From positions 1-19,386 of the forward strand of contig CALGHW010000172.1 in assembly GCA_937916075.1 (NCBI GenBank): a stretch of DNA of 19,386 bases, written 5' to 3'. Positions 1 through 9,224 of the stretch are shown here, one piece after another. The stretch comes from an uncultured Prevotella sp. (GTDB taxonomy: Bacteria; Bacteroidota; Bacteroidia; Bacteroidales; Bacteroidaceae). Made by a program: the position numbers and the translations under genes. How positions within the stretch are numbered: the first letter of the stretch is position 1; each line of letters starts with the position of its first letter. The notes under the pieces are model-generated. The model saw nothing but the letters and a program-made list of their open reading frames with translations, did not search any database and was not told the DNA's origin.

Positions 1-650
1 TGACCTACCGAGCCATAAGGATATTAAAGGAGGCCGACCTTGTGCTCGCAGAGGATACCCGCACGTCGGGCAAGTTGCTGAAACACTATGAAATCAGCAA
101 TCATCTTATGTCGCACCATAAGTTTAATGAGCACGGCACTTCGGCTGGAATCGTGCAACGCTTGATGGCAGGCCAGAATGTGGCGCTCATCAGTGATGCC
201 GGAACACCCGGCATCAGCGATCCGGGATTCTTCCTCGTCCGTGAGGCCGTGGCCGCAGGGGTGGAGGTCATTTGCTTGCCGGGCGCCACGGCATTTGTGC
301 CGGCCCTGGTGGCGAGCGGATTGCCTTGTGACAAGTTTGTCTTCGAAGGTTTCCTGCCCCAAAAGAAAGGACGGCAGACCCGCATACAGGCCTTGGCAGA
401 GGAGAGCCGCACGATGATATTTTATGAGTCACCGTATCGGCTTGTCAAATTACTTCAGCAACTGTCGGAAGTGTTTGGAACGGAGCGTCTTGCGAGCGTG
501 TGCAGAGAAATTTCAAAGGTGCATGAGGAGAGCCGGAGAGGAACTTTGGCTGAGCTGATAACCCATTTTACAGAGACAGAACCGCGCGGTGAGATAGTGG
601 TCATCGTGGCCGGATGTGATACAAAAGAGTATAAACCTAAAAAAGTATGA
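1..650 (+). CDS. rsmI: 16S rRNA (cytidine-1402 2'-O)-methyltransferase RsmI, 5' truncated by the window
   Basis: The reading frame is open from the window edge (codons in phase with position 3), so the first roughly 20 residues lie outside. The visible start, TYRAIRILKEADLVLAEDTR followed by TSG, is the conserved N-terminal part of RsmI. The glycine-rich motif SDAGTPGISDPG is the family's S-adenosylmethionine-binding signature, and the C-terminal GEIVVIVAG strand is also typical. In known members the enzyme uses SAM to 2'-O-methylate C1402 in the decoding centre of 16S rRNA, acting in the cytoplasm. A GTG at 42 could be taken as a start, but homology continues upstream, so it is internal. The stop overlaps the next gene's start (ATGA at 647-650), suggesting translational coupling. 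Confidence in the family is high. Confidence 0.95.
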   Translation, partial: TYRAIRILKEADLVLAEDTRTSGKLLKHYEISNHLMSHHKFNEHGTSAGIVQRLMAGQNVALISDAGTPGISDPGFFLVREAVAAGVEVICLPGATAFVPALVASGLPCDKFVFEGFLPQKKGRQTRIQALAEESRTMIFYESPYRLVKLLQQLSEVFGTERLASVCREISKVHEESRRGTLAELITHFTETEPRGEIVVIVAGCDTKEYKPKKV

Positions 651-1504
651 TTATGAGAAAACTACTGTTTATCTGTTTGTGCGTGATGGCCTTGGGAGCC
701 TGCAAGCAGGAGAAAGCGAAAGGCCCAGACCCCGCCATAGCGCAGCAGCGCGACTCGCTGAATCAGATTATCGCCCAAAAGGACAATGAGCTGAACGACA
801 TGATGGGCACGATGAACGAGATAGAGGAGGGCTTCCGTGAAATCAATGAGGCGCAGAATCGGGTAAGTCTGGCCAAGGACGGCGAGGGAAGTAACCGCGC
901 TCAGCGCATCCGGGAGAACATCCAGTTTATACAGTCTACGATGAAGCAAAACCGGGAGCTTATCAACAAGTTGAAGCAGCAGCTCCGCGAGAGCTCGGTG
1001 AAAGGCGACCAGTTTAAGCGGGCCATCGAGAGCCTCACGGCCCAGTTGGAAGAAAAAGACCGCCAGATGCAGCAGCTTCGTGCCGAACTGGATGCCAAGG
1101 ACATACATATTGCCGAGCTGGATGAGAAGATAAGCGGGCTGAACAGCAATGTGAGCACGCTGACCAATGAGAGCGCACAGAAGTCACAGCAAATCAGCCA
1201 GCAAGACAAGCAGTTGCATACCGCATGGTTTGTCTTCGGTACAAAAAGCGAATTGAAAGAACAGAATATCCTGAAGGATGGAAAGGTGCTCCAGTCTAAT
1301 TTCAACAAGGAGTATTTTACCAAGATAGACATCCGTGTGGATAAGGAAATCAAACTCTACTCCCGGTCGGCCAAGATGCTCACGGCTCATCCGGCCAGCA
1401 GCTACACTTTGCAGCGTGATGCCAACAAGCAGTATGTCCTTCGCATTATCAATCCCGACCAGTTCTGGAGTACCAGCAAATATCTGGTCATATTGGTGAA
1501 GTAA
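647..1504 (+). CDS. Coiled-coil lipoprotein, function unknown
   Basis: The protein has 285 residues. A signal peptide ends in the lipobox LGAC, giving a lipidated Cys19. Residues about 30-190 are rich in Q, E, K, D, N and L with heptad spacing and should form a long alpha-helical coiled coil. The remaining C-terminal ~95 residues look globular and beta-rich. The start codon overlaps the rsmI stop; an alternative ATG at 653 would give MRKLLF, an equally normal lipoprotein N-terminus, and the sequence does not decide between them. Similar coiled-coil lipoproteins in Bacteroidales have been annotated as Cbp1-type collagen-binding adhesins; I recall that resemblance from general architecture only and do not assert the function. 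A structural role at the envelope is equally possible. Transcription probably ends at the palindrome 12 bp downstream. Confidence 0.85.
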   Translation: MIMRKLLFICLCVMALGACKQEKAKGPDPAIAQQRDSLNQIIAQKDNELNDMMGTMNEIEEGFREINEAQNRVSLAKDGEGSNRAQRIRENIQFIQSTMKQNRELINKLKQQLRESSVKGDQFKRAIESLTAQLEEKDRQMQQLRAELDAKDIHIAELDEKISGLNSNVSTLTNESAQKSQQISQQDKQLHTAWFVFGTKSELKEQNILKDGKVLQSNFNKEYFTKIDIRVDKEIKLYSRSAKMLTAHPASSYTLQRDANKQYVLRIINPDQFWSTSKYLVILVK

Positions 1505-1516
1505 GTAAATCCATTG

Positions 1517-1568
1517 AAGTGTCATAATATATATAATGTACGCGTACATTATATATATTATGACACTT
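1517..1568. terminator. 52-bp perfect palindrome, probable terminator
   Basis: Two 26-bp arms (1517-1542 and 1543-1568) are exact reverse complements with no spacer. The arms begin AAGTGTCATAA and meet at a central GTACGCGTAC. A five-base T run (1567-1571) follows on the plus strand. It lies just after the stop of the coiled-coil lipoprotein gene and about 330 bp before the susC promoter, where a Rho-independent terminator is expected. The core is very AT-rich and the arm much longer than usual for a terminator, so a cruciform-forming or protein-binding role is also possible. Confidence 0.7.
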
Positions 1569-1571
1569 TTT

Positions 1572-1900
1572 GATTCAGATGTTTTGCTATATGGTTTGAT
1601 GGTAAAAAATAAGGACGTCCAGAATCGCGAATTTGAAATCGTTCGGCCGGTTCCGGAAAAAACGAAATCTGAGACGTGTGTGAAATTCTTCATTCTATTG
1701 TGCTTTTTGTGACAGAAACAAGCTAAACAGCGGCTGCTTACTTAAAATCGTAATCATACCGCTTTTTACATATTTTATGCATATTCTTCAATCTGTAAAC
1801 GAAAAATAGCCTTTTCTGCCATTTTGAAATATAAAATAAAAGAGATTGTCGTTATTTGACATAATATTTGTATAAATTACGAAAATAAATTGTATTTTCC
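1572..1900. other. AT-rich intergenic region with no gene recognised
   Basis: This stretch separates the palindrome from the susC promoter. No open frame in it resembles a gene. It becomes strongly AT-rich toward the promoter, as is common upstream of Bacteroidota promoters. A short CCGGTTCCGG sequence near 1640 is self-complementary but has only a two-base loop. I recognise no riboswitch or regulator site. Confidence 0.5.
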
Positions 1901-1931
1901 TTTGAACTTGCCGTTTTTATAGCTAACTTTG
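1901..1931 (+). promoter_or_regulatory. Bacteroidota-type promoter of the susC operon
   Basis: A -33 box TTTG (1901-1904) and a -7 box TAACTTTG (1924-1931) are separated by 19 bp. This fits the consensus TTTG-N19-21-TAnnTTTG used by the primary sigma factor of this phylum. Transcription should begin near 1936-1940, leaving a leader of about 45 nt before the susC ATG. The leader is A-rich with a purine stretch near 1968-1978 but no strong Shine-Dalgarno, as usual here. It is the only good promoter found ahead of the ten-gene cluster. Confidence 0.85.
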
Positions 1932-1983
1932 CACTCTGTAAATTAATATAATAAAAAATTAAGTAAGGAAAGAGAGAGTATTT

Positions 1984-4900
1984 ATGGAAAGAAAGCTAAG
2001 TATGCTTTTAGTATGCCTGTTCCTGTCGATAGGAATGGCATTTGCCCAAAAGAAAATTACGGGTACCGTGATATCTCAGGATGACGGACTTCCAGTGATT
2101 GGTGCGACCGTGATGGTGCAAGGTACCAAGACTGGAACAACCACCGACATGGATGGCCATTTCAATTTGTCGGTTCCGTCGGGTAAAAAACTTGTGATTA
2201 GCTATATCGGTATGGAATCACAGACAGTTGTGGCGAAGCCTGGCATGAAGGTGACGCTTTCGTCAAGCAACACAACTGTAAATGAAATTGTGGTTACCGG
2301 TATGCAGAAGGTCGACAAGCGACTCTTCACAGGAGCCACGACGAAGATTGACGCAGGAAATGCGAAGATTGATGGTATGGCAGATATTAGCCGCTCACTC
2401 GAGGGCCGTGCAGCTGGTGTGTCAGTACAGAACGTGTCTGGTACATTCGGTACTGCACCGAAGATTCGTGTGCGTGGTGCAACCTCTATCTACGGTAGTT
2501 CCAAGCCATTGTGGGTTGTGGATGGTGTGATTATGGAAGATGTGGTCGACGTGAGCGCCGACCAGTTGTCGTCTGGTGACGCCAACACGCTGATTAGCTC
2601 TGCCATCGCAGGTCTGAACTCTGATGACATCGAGAGCTTCCAGATTCTGAAGGATGGTTCCGCTACATCTATCTATGGTGCCCGCGCCATGGCCGGTGTG
2701 ATTGTCGTGACCACCAAGAAAGGTAAGGCCGGACAGGCTCATATCAGCTATACAGGTGAGTATACCATGCGCTTGATTCCCTCGTACTCTACTTTCAATA
2801 TCATGAACTCTCAAGACCAAATGGCTGTGTATCAGGAGCTTCAGCAGAAAGGATTCCTGAATTATGCAGAAATAGCAAATTCAGCCAATAGTGGCGTTTA
2901 TGGTAAGATGTATGAACTTATCAATACGTATGATCCCACTACCGGACAGTTTGCTCTCGCCAATACTGCTGAAGCTAAGGCCAACTATCTGCGTCAGGCA
3001 GAGTATCGCAACACCAACTGGTTTAAGGAGTTGTTCTCTAATTCCATTCAGCACAACCATTCGGTAAGTATCAGTGCTGGTACGGACAAGGCTCAGTATT
3101 ATGCATCTGTCAGTGCAATGTTTGATCCAGGATGGACCAAGCAGAGCGAGGTAGAGCGCTATACAGCCAACTTTAATGCCAACTATAAGATTTCCAAGAA
3201 GTTGACCGCTGGTTTGATTAGCAATGCTTCTTATCGTAAGCAGAAAGCTCCAGGAACCATCAGTGCTACTACCGATGCCGTTACTGGTCAGGTGAGTCGT
3301 GCGTTTGATATCAACCCATATTCTTATGCTTTGAATACCTCTCGTGCACTGGATCCTTCAGTTTATTATACACGTAACTACGCTCCTTTCAATATCTTCC
3401 AGGAGTTGGAGAACAACTATATTGACCTGAATGTGGCCGACTTCCGTATGCAGGCCAAATTGGCTTACAAGCCTATCACCAAGGTGGAACTGTCTGCATT
3501 GGGAGCTGTCAAGTATAGCGCAACCACTCAGGAACACAATATCAAGGATAACTCAAACCAGGCACAGGCTTACCGTGCCATGGGCACTTCTACCATTCGC
3601 AAGAGCAATAGCTACTTGTATACAGACCCGGATGACATCTATGCCCTGCCTGTATCTGTATTGCCGAATGGAGGTATTCTGGACCGTACAGACAACCGTA
3701 TGTTCGGTTATGACTTCCGTGCTGCAGCCCAGTATAACGATGCTTTCGATAATGATACACATATCGTAAATCTTTATGCCGGTCTTGAAATCAACAGCGT
3801 GCAGCGCCATAGCACTTGGTTCCGTGGTTGGGGTATGCAGTACAACATGGGTGAGACCCCCTCGTATGCTTACCAGGTGTTCAAGAAAGGTTTGGAGCAA
3901 AACTCAGATTATTACTCTCTGACAAACAGCAATGAGCGCAGCGCTGCTTATTTCGTAAATGGAACTTACTCTTATAAAGGACGTTATACAATTAATGGAA
4001 CTTACCGTTATGAGGGTACCAACCGTTTGGGTAAGAGCCGTACGGCCCGTTGGTTGCCTACATGGAACGTTGCTGCTACATGGAATGTTCATGAGGAGAA
4101 CTTCTTCAAGAAGCTGGAGCCGGCATTCTCACACTTGGCTTTCCGTCTGTCTTATTCATTGACGGCAGACCGTGGTCCTTCTACTGTGACCAACTCACGT
4201 GTGGTGATTCAGTCGGAGAATCCTTGGAGACCTTTCTCAAGTGTGAAGGAGACACAGCTTTATATTTCTCAGTTGGCCAACGAGGATTTGACTTACGAGA
4301 AGAAGCATGAGTTCAACTTCGGTATTGATGCAGGTTTCTTGGATAACCGTATCAACTTTACTCTTGATGCCTATACCCGTCGCAACTATGACTTGATTGG
4401 TATCGCAACGACGGCTGGTGTCGGTGGTGAGATTAACAAGTATGGTAATATTGCAACGATGAAGTCAAGTGGTGTGGAGCTTTCTTTGAGCACAACCAAT
4501 ATCAAGTCGAAAGACTTTACCTGGACTTCCAACTTTATTTATAGTCATACCTCCAATGAGGTTACCAACCTGAAGACTGTCAGCCGTGCTATGGCTTTGG
4601 TTTCAGGATCAGGTTTCGCCATGGAGGGATACCCTGTGCGTAGCTTGTTCTCATTCAAGTATATGGGACTCAACAATGAAGGTTTGCCTCAGGTAATCAA
4701 TACCGATGGTAATCTGGCAACTACAGATGTCAACTTCCAGGCTTATGATTCAGACAAGCTGAAGGAGAATCTTGTGTATTCAGGTAGCGTTGATCCTACA
4801 GATGTAGGTTCTTTCGGCAACGTGTTTAAGTACAAGAACTTGACTTTGAATGTGTTTATCACTTACTCATTCGGAAATGTGGTTCGTCTGGACCCTGTTT

Positions 4901-5313
4901 ACAAGAGCGAGTATGACGACTTGGTTTCTATGCCTAAGGAGTTTAAGAACCGTTGGATGGTACCCGGTGATGAGAACTACACATCCGTTCCTGTCATCGC
5001 TTCGAAGACCCAGTATAATTTGTACGGTTCAGAATTGCAGTATGCCTATAGTGCTTACAACTATTCTACCGACCGTATTGCCAAGGGTGACTTCATCCGT
5101 ATGAAAGAGATTTCATTGGGCTATGAGTTCCCCAAGAGCATCACTCAAGCTTTGCGTGTCAGCAACCTCTCTTTGAAGTTGCAGGCTACCAACCTGTTCC
5201 TTATCTATGCAGACAAGAAGCTGAACGGACAGGATCCTGAGTTCTTCAATACAGGTGGTGTTGCTGTTCCTGTGCCAAAGCAGTTTACTCTTACATTAAA
5301 GCTTGGACTCTAA
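1984..5313 (+). CDS. SusC/RagA-family TonB-dependent outer-membrane transporter
   Basis: The protein has 1109 residues, normal for the family. A signal peptide ends near AFA-Q22. Residues about 23-105 form the carboxypeptidase-regulatory-like beta domain (ITGTVISQDDGLPVIGATV). The strand VNEIVVTG leads into the plug domain (about 105-240), which contains the family motifs VRGATSIYG, PLWVVDGV and GSATSIYGARAMAGVIVVTT. The rest is a beta-barrel ending in KQFTLTLKLGL. Such proteins import ligands across the outer membrane using TonB energy, with a SusD lid. The next gene, 15 bp downstream, is SusD-like. No polysaccharide-degrading enzyme is in the operon, while a metallopeptidase is, so imported peptides or a protein-bound ligand are more likely than glycans; this is inference. 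The substrate cannot be read from the sequence. Confidence 0.95.
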   Translation: MERKLSMLLVCLFLSIGMAFAQKKITGTVISQDDGLPVIGATVMVQGTKTGTTTDMDGHFNLSVPSGKKLVISYIGMESQTVVAKPGMKVTLSSSNTTVNEIVVTGMQKVDKRLFTGATTKIDAGNAKIDGMADISRSLEGRAAGVSVQNVSGTFGTAPKIRVRGATSIYGSSKPLWVVDGVIMEDVVDVSADQLSSGDANTLISSAIAGLNSDDIESFQILKDGSATSIYGARAMAGVIVVTTKKGKAGQAHISYTGEYTMRLIPSYSTFNIMNSQDQMAVYQELQQKGFLNYAEIANSANSGVYGKMYELINTYDPTTGQFALANTAEAKANYLRQAEYRNTNWFKELFSNSIQHNHSVSISAGTDKAQYYASVSAMFDPGWTKQSEVERYTANFNANYKISKKLTAGLISNASYRKQKAPGTISATTDAVTGQVSRAFDINPYSYALNTSRALDPSVYYTRNYAPFNIFQELENNYIDLNVADFRMQAKLAYKPITKVELSALGAVKYSATTQEHNIKDNSNQAQAYRAMGTSTIRKSNSYLYTDPDDIYALPVSVLPNGGILDRTDNRMFGYDFRAAAQYNDAFDNDTHIVNLYAGLEINSVQRHSTWFRGWGMQYNMGETPSYAYQVFKKGLEQNSDYYSLTNSNERSAAYFVNGTYSYKGRYTINGTYRYEGTNRLGKSRTARWLPTWNVAATWNVHEENFFKKLEPAFSHLAFRLSYSLTADRGPSTVTNSRVVIQSENPWRPFSSVKETQLYISQLANEDLTYEKKHEFNFGIDAGFLDNRINFTLDAYTRRNYDLIGIATTAGVGGEINKYGNIATMKSSGVELSLSTTNIKSKDFTWTSNFIYSHTSNEVTNLKTVSRAMALVSGSGFAMEGYPVRSLFSFKYMGLNNEGLPQVINTDGNLATTDVNFQAYDSDKLKENLVYSGSVDPTDVGSFGNVFKYKNLTLNVFITYSFGNVVRLDPVYKSEYDDLVSMPKEFKNRWMVPGDENYTSVPVIASKTQYNLYGSELQYAYSAYNYSTDRIAKGDFIRMKEISLGYEFPKSITQALRVSNLSLKLQATNLFLIYADKKLNGQDPEFFNTGGVAVPVPKQFTLTLKLGL

Positions 5314-5328
5314 TTATCGTTTAAAAAG

Positions 5329-6945
5329 ATGAAAAGAAACAATATATTATATAAGGTAGGCCTTGCAGCCTTGGGCGCTGTCATGTTCTCTTCTTGTGAC
5401 AGCTATCTTGACACAATGCCTGACAACCGTACAGAAATAGACTCAGAAGAAAAAGTGTCTTCTCTGTTGACCTCTGCTTATTTGCAGAACGGCTCTTGTA
5501 TTTTGGTGAATGAAATCATGTCCGACAATAGTGATGACATGGGTTCTTCTTACACCCAATATTCCTCACGTTTTCTGGACCAGGCTTATGCTTGGAAGGA
5601 TATCACGGAGAGTGATAATGACGCCCCCCAGATGATTTGGGAGGACGCATATCGCGCCATCGCTTCGGCCAACCAGGCTCTTGAGGCTATTGACGAGATG
5701 GGCGGTGCCACGACCACCACTTTGAAGGAGTGTAAAGGCGAGGCTCTTATCAGCCGTGCCTATCATCACTTTATTTTGGTTAATCAATTCTGCAAGACAT
5801 ACAATCCTGCTACAAGTGCCGGCGATATGGGAATCACCTATATGGAAAAGCCCGAAACGACTGTGAAACCTGAGTATTCGCGTGGAACGGTGGCCGAGGT
5901 GTATGAGAAAATTGACCGCGATATCAAGGCTGCGCTTCCTCTGATTGGCGATTCTCATTACAAGGTGTCTAAGTATCATTTCAATTCACAGGCAGTATAT
6001 GCATTTGCGGCCCGTTTCTATCTCTTCTATCAGAAGTGGGACCAGGCTGTCGCTTATGCCAATAAGTGCTTGGGCTCTAATGCCAAGGCTATGCTTCGTG
6101 ACTGGGATGCAATGGAAGCCCTGGGTGTCACAAACGACTTGACTCCTCGTACCAATGCCTATATTGACGCTACGGCAAACTGCAATTTGCTGATTTCTAC
6201 CTCTATCTCGGCTGCAGGACTGTTTGAGAGCAATTACCAGATGTATACCAAATACTCGCACGACAAGTATCTTTCAGACAAAGAAGTGGTCTATGCACCC
6301 AATATTTGGGGCGGTGAGCATAAGAATATGTTGCGCTGTGATGGTATGGCTTTCCAGGGTAGCGGTATGGACAGAGTCTTGGTTGCCAAGTTGCCGGCCG
6401 GCCAGTCTTCTTTCTGGGAGGTAGACCCTGTTGCTAAGACTGGTTATTTCATGGTTACTTCTGTACCTTTGAAGGCTGACATGACGCTTCTGGAGCGTGC
6501 TGAGGCATACATCATGCTGAAACAGTACGACAAGGCTTGTGAGGATCTGACCACATGGATGCAGAACTGGACAACTTCACGGCTGACGCTTACTCCGGAT
6601 ACCATCACGAAGTTCTATCAGAACATGAATTATTATACATGGGATAAGCCTACTTTGAAGAAACACTTGCATCCTTCATTTGCCATTGATGCAGAGGGAA
6701 GTGTTCAGGAGAGCATGTTGCAGTGTGTGTTGAACTTCAAGCGTATCGAGAGCGTCCACGAGGGATACCGTTGGTGGGATGTCAACCGCTATGGAATGGT
6801 TATCTACCGTCGTCTGATGAATGCAGATGGCGAGCCGGAGAAAGCTACCGACTCTCTCTTGGTGGATGACCCCCGTCGCGCTATCCAGCTTCCTGTGTCT
6901 GTCATTCAGGCAGGTGTAACACCTAATCCGAGAGACGAAAAATAG
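5329..6945 (+). CDS. SusD/RagB-family surface lipoprotein
   Basis: The protein has 538 residues with a signal peptide ending in MFSSC, lipidated at Cys23, followed by DSYLD as in many SusD proteins. TPR-like helices are visible (MIWEDAYRAIASANQALEAI and GEALISRAYHHFILVNQFC). The C-terminal RIESVHEGYRWWDVNRYGM is the conserved SusD signature (E..EG.RWWDL.R). Known members cap the SusC barrel at the cell surface and bind the ligand. It follows SusC by 15 bp and precedes the Mx1 peptidase by 29 bp, so it is certainly co-transcribed. Ligand specificity is unknown. Confidence 0.95.
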   Translation: MKRNNILYKVGLAALGAVMFSSCDSYLDTMPDNRTEIDSEEKVSSLLTSAYLQNGSCILVNEIMSDNSDDMGSSYTQYSSRFLDQAYAWKDITESDNDAPQMIWEDAYRAIASANQALEAIDEMGGATTTTLKECKGEALISRAYHHFILVNQFCKTYNPATSAGDMGITYMEKPETTVKPEYSRGTVAEVYEKIDRDIKAALPLIGDSHYKVSKYHFNSQAVYAFAARFYLFYQKWDQAVAYANKCLGSNAKAMLRDWDAMEALGVTNDLTPRTNAYIDATANCNLLISTSISAAGLFESNYQMYTKYSHDKYLSDKEVVYAPNIWGGEHKNMLRCDGMAFQGSGMDRVLVAKLPAGQSSFWEVDPVAKTGYFMVTSVPLKADMTLLERAEAYIMLKQYDKACEDLTTWMQNWTTSRLTLTPDTITKFYQNMNYYTWDKPTLKKHLHPSFAIDAEGSVQESMLQCVLNFKRIESVHEGYRWWDVNRYGMVIYRRLMNADGEPEKATDSLLVDDPRRAIQLPVSVIQAGVTPNPRDEK

Positions 6946-6974
6946 ATGTAAAGACATTTAGACTATTTTAAACG

Positions 6975-7889
6975 ATGAAGAAATTTTTATTATATACAAT
7001 AGCTGTTTTGGGCGGAGGACTGTCTTTGTCTTCTTGTTCAGAGGATGATCTTTCGTCTGAAAGTGTCATTGTGGCCGACAAGGTGGAGGAGACTCCCTTC
7101 GACAAATGGCTGGATGTCAACTTGATTGAGCCTTACAACATTCAGTTCAAGTACCGTTATGAGTATAACGAGAGTGACAAGAACTATTATACTGTACCTG
7201 CAGATTATGATCAGGCCATCAAGCTTGTGCATATCGTGAAGTATACATGTATCGAGGCTTATAACGAAGTGGCCGCAGACGGTGTGAACTTCACCCGTAC
7301 CTATTTCCCCAAGCTCTTCTATCTGGAGGGTGAGTGGCATTATCGTAACAATGGCACGATAGAGTTGGGTACTGCTGAGGGTGGTAAGAAGATTAACCTG
7401 ATGGGTGTCAATCACCTTGATGACTATATTCGCAGCGTTTCGTCTCTGAATACCTATTATCTGAAGACCATTCATCATGAGTTTACCCATATTTTGAACC
7501 AGACTCGTGACTATTCGGCTGCTTACCAGCTGATTACCTCTCAGTATTTGGCCGACCAGTGGAGCGTGGCTCCCAATAACACGGGCTATCTCACGCGTGG
7601 TTTCATTTCTTCCTATTCTCAGTACTCACATGCAGAGGACTTTGCCGAGATGCTTTCCATGTATGTTACCAATACGCCTGAGCAGTGGGAAGCTTGGATG
7701 AAAGAGGCTGCCGGCACATCAAAGAATCCTGCCAACGGTCGTAATCTGCTGGAGGCCAAGTTGCTCTTGGTGCGCCAGTATATGAGTGATACTTTTGGCA
7801 TCGATATTGACAAGCTCCGTGATTCAGTGCTCCGCCGTGAGGCCGATGTGGTGAACGGCAAGGTCGATTTAAGTGACATATCAATTTAA
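6975..7889 (+). CDS. Putative zinc metallopeptidase lipoprotein (Peptidase_Mx1 type)
   Basis: The protein has 304 residues. The lipobox LSSC gives Cys21, followed by SEDD; acidic residues right after the lipidated Cys resemble the lipoprotein export signal that sends Bacteroidota lipoproteins to the cell surface. The zincin motif HEFTH lies at residues 168-172 with His168 and His172 as likely zinc ligands and Glu169 as the catalytic base. About 50 residues later AEDFAEM (220-226) offers the third ligand, probably Glu221 or Glu225. This arrangement matches the Mx1 family of putative metallopeptidases found in SusCD operons. I infer surface cleavage of a protein or peptide substrate feeding the transporter. 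Activity has not been shown by the sequence, but all zinc-site residues are present. Confidence 0.85.
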   Translation: MKKFLLYTIAVLGGGLSLSSCSEDDLSSESVIVADKVEETPFDKWLDVNLIEPYNIQFKYRYEYNESDKNYYTVPADYDQAIKLVHIVKYTCIEAYNEVAADGVNFTRTYFPKLFYLEGEWHYRNNGTIELGTAEGGKKINLMGVNHLDDYIRSVSSLNTYYLKTIHHEFTHILNQTRDYSAAYQLITSQYLADQWSVAPNNTGYLTRGFISSYSQYSHAEDFAEMLSMYVTNTPEQWEAWMKEAAGTSKNPANGRNLLEAKLLLVRQYMSDTFGIDIDKLRDSVLRREADVVNGKVDLSDISI

Positions 7890-7910
7890 TAATCAAAAAT
7901 TCGTATTCGT

Positions 7911-9215
7911 ATGAAGTTTTTTAATATATATTCTTTGGCTTTGTTCGCATTGTCGCTGCTGACATTTTCTTCTTGTCTTAGCGATACGGACGATGTGTTC
8001 AGCGAGAAGTCTTCCATCCGTATGGAAGAGGCGATGAACAATGCGAAGAAAATCCTTACCAGCGCCAAGAATGGATGGGTGATGGACTACGCTATTGGCG
8101 ACAGCGCCACTGGCGGAAGCTATGCCTATATCGTCAAGTTTGACTCTCTGAATTGCACGATTTGGTCAGAGCTTGACGACAAGAGTGCGCAGTCTTACTA
8201 CAAGATGTCAAACGATAATGGTGTCTCTCTTAATTTTGACACATACAACAGCGTGTTCCATGCTTTGTCAACACCGAGCGCAGCCTCTTATGAGGCCTCA
8301 CACGCAGATTATGAGTTCAGAGTTATGAGTGCCACGGCCGAGAAGGTGGTTCTGGCTGGTAAGAAGACAGGTAATACCATCAATCTGTATCCTCTTGCCG
8401 AGGGTGAGACTCCTGAGCAGTATCTCGCAAAGGTCAACGAGCAGAAAGATGCGATAATCATTGCTACAGCCAAGGGCGAGTTGAATGGAAAACAGCTGGA
8501 TTTGGATCTTGACCTTGATTCCAGAACTTATAACTTGAGCGCTTCTGGCTCTTCATTGAAGGGTGCTTTCGCCTTTACAGACAAGGGTATCCGTTTGGAC
8601 AAGGAATTTAATGTGGATGGAACGGCCATCTCCAATTTCTCCTTTGATTCAGCAAAGCGTCAGTTTAACTGTTTGGATGCCAACGCACAGCAGTTGACAC
8701 TTGTGGGCTTCTTGCCTGACACTTATCGTGAGTATACTGATTATGCTGGTGAATATTGGTTCGTGTTGGGTGAGGAAGGCGAGCTTGACTCCATTGAGGT
8801 GACGCTTGTACCTGATGTTGACGGATCTTCTTTCAAGATGAAAGGCCTGTTTACCGATCCTAATCTGGGCGTTGTGGTAAATTACAATAAGTCGAAGGGG
8901 GCCTTGAGCATGAACTCTCAGGTTCTTTCCAATCCAGGTTCGTCCTTGATTTATTTTAATGCCGCATCATTCAAGAATGGTTCAGGTTCTCTGTATCCTG
9001 CAGCCACTACAGTCGGTCTGTATACAGAATACAACAAGGACGTTGAGCACCCTGTTTATGAATGGAAGCCCAACGTGAATGAGTATCTCTCTGCCAATTC
9101 ATTCTGTCTGTGGGAGATTAGCGGTTCCAACAGTGAGCAATATTCTGGTTCTGCCTATAGCTTTGCAAACGGTTACCGTACTCTTGCGTATATCAAATCA
9201 CTTATTAAAAAGTAA
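7911..9215 (+). CDS. DUF4302-family lipoprotein
   Basis: The protein has 434 residues. The signal peptide ends LTFSSC with Cys22, followed by LSDTDD, again acidic and compatible with surface export. The segment SSIRMEEAMNNAKKILTSAK and then NGWVMDYAIGDSATGGSYAYIVKFD is the hallmark N-terminal block of DUF4302 proteins. The rest is predicted beta-rich with no catalytic motif. Members are regularly found beside SusCD and Mx1 peptidase genes, so it probably serves as a surface accessory or ligand-binding lipoprotein of the same complex. The start sits 21 bp after the peptidase stop. The family assignment is firm; the role is unknown. Confidence 0.85.
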   Translation: MKFFNIYSLALFALSLLTFSSCLSDTDDVFSEKSSIRMEEAMNNAKKILTSAKNGWVMDYAIGDSATGGSYAYIVKFDSLNCTIWSELDDKSAQSYYKMSNDNGVSLNFDTYNSVFHALSTPSAASYEASHADYEFRVMSATAEKVVLAGKKTGNTINLYPLAEGETPEQYLAKVNEQKDAIIIATAKGELNGKQLDLDLDLDSRTYNLSASGSSLKGAFAFTDKGIRLDKEFNVDGTAISNFSFDSAKRQFNCLDANAQQLTLVGFLPDTYREYTDYAGEYWFVLGEEGELDSIEVTLVPDVDGSSFKMKGLFTDPNLGVVVNYNKSKGALSMNSQVLSNPGSSLIYFNAASFKNGSGSLYPAATTVGLYTEYNKDVEHPVYEWKPNVNEYLSANSFCLWEISGSNSEQYSGSAYSFANGYRTLAYIKSLIKK

Positions 9216-9224
9216 TTGACAACA

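Noticed and set aside
42..650. GTG at 42 as the start of rsmI
   Set aside because: RsmI homology continues in frame upstream to the window edge, so the gene is truncated by the window and the GTG is an internal valine.
1184..1693. A 169-residue minus-strand open frame across the palindrome at 1517-1568
   Set aside because: It reads through the palindrome and the end of the lipoprotein gene, and has no start context or family features.
1850..1880. A second possible promoter at TTTGAC...TAATATTTG upstream of susC
   Set aside because: The spacing within the -7 box is wrong (three bases rather than two between TA and TTTG), and the -33 distance is too short. The promoter at 1901-1931 fits far better.
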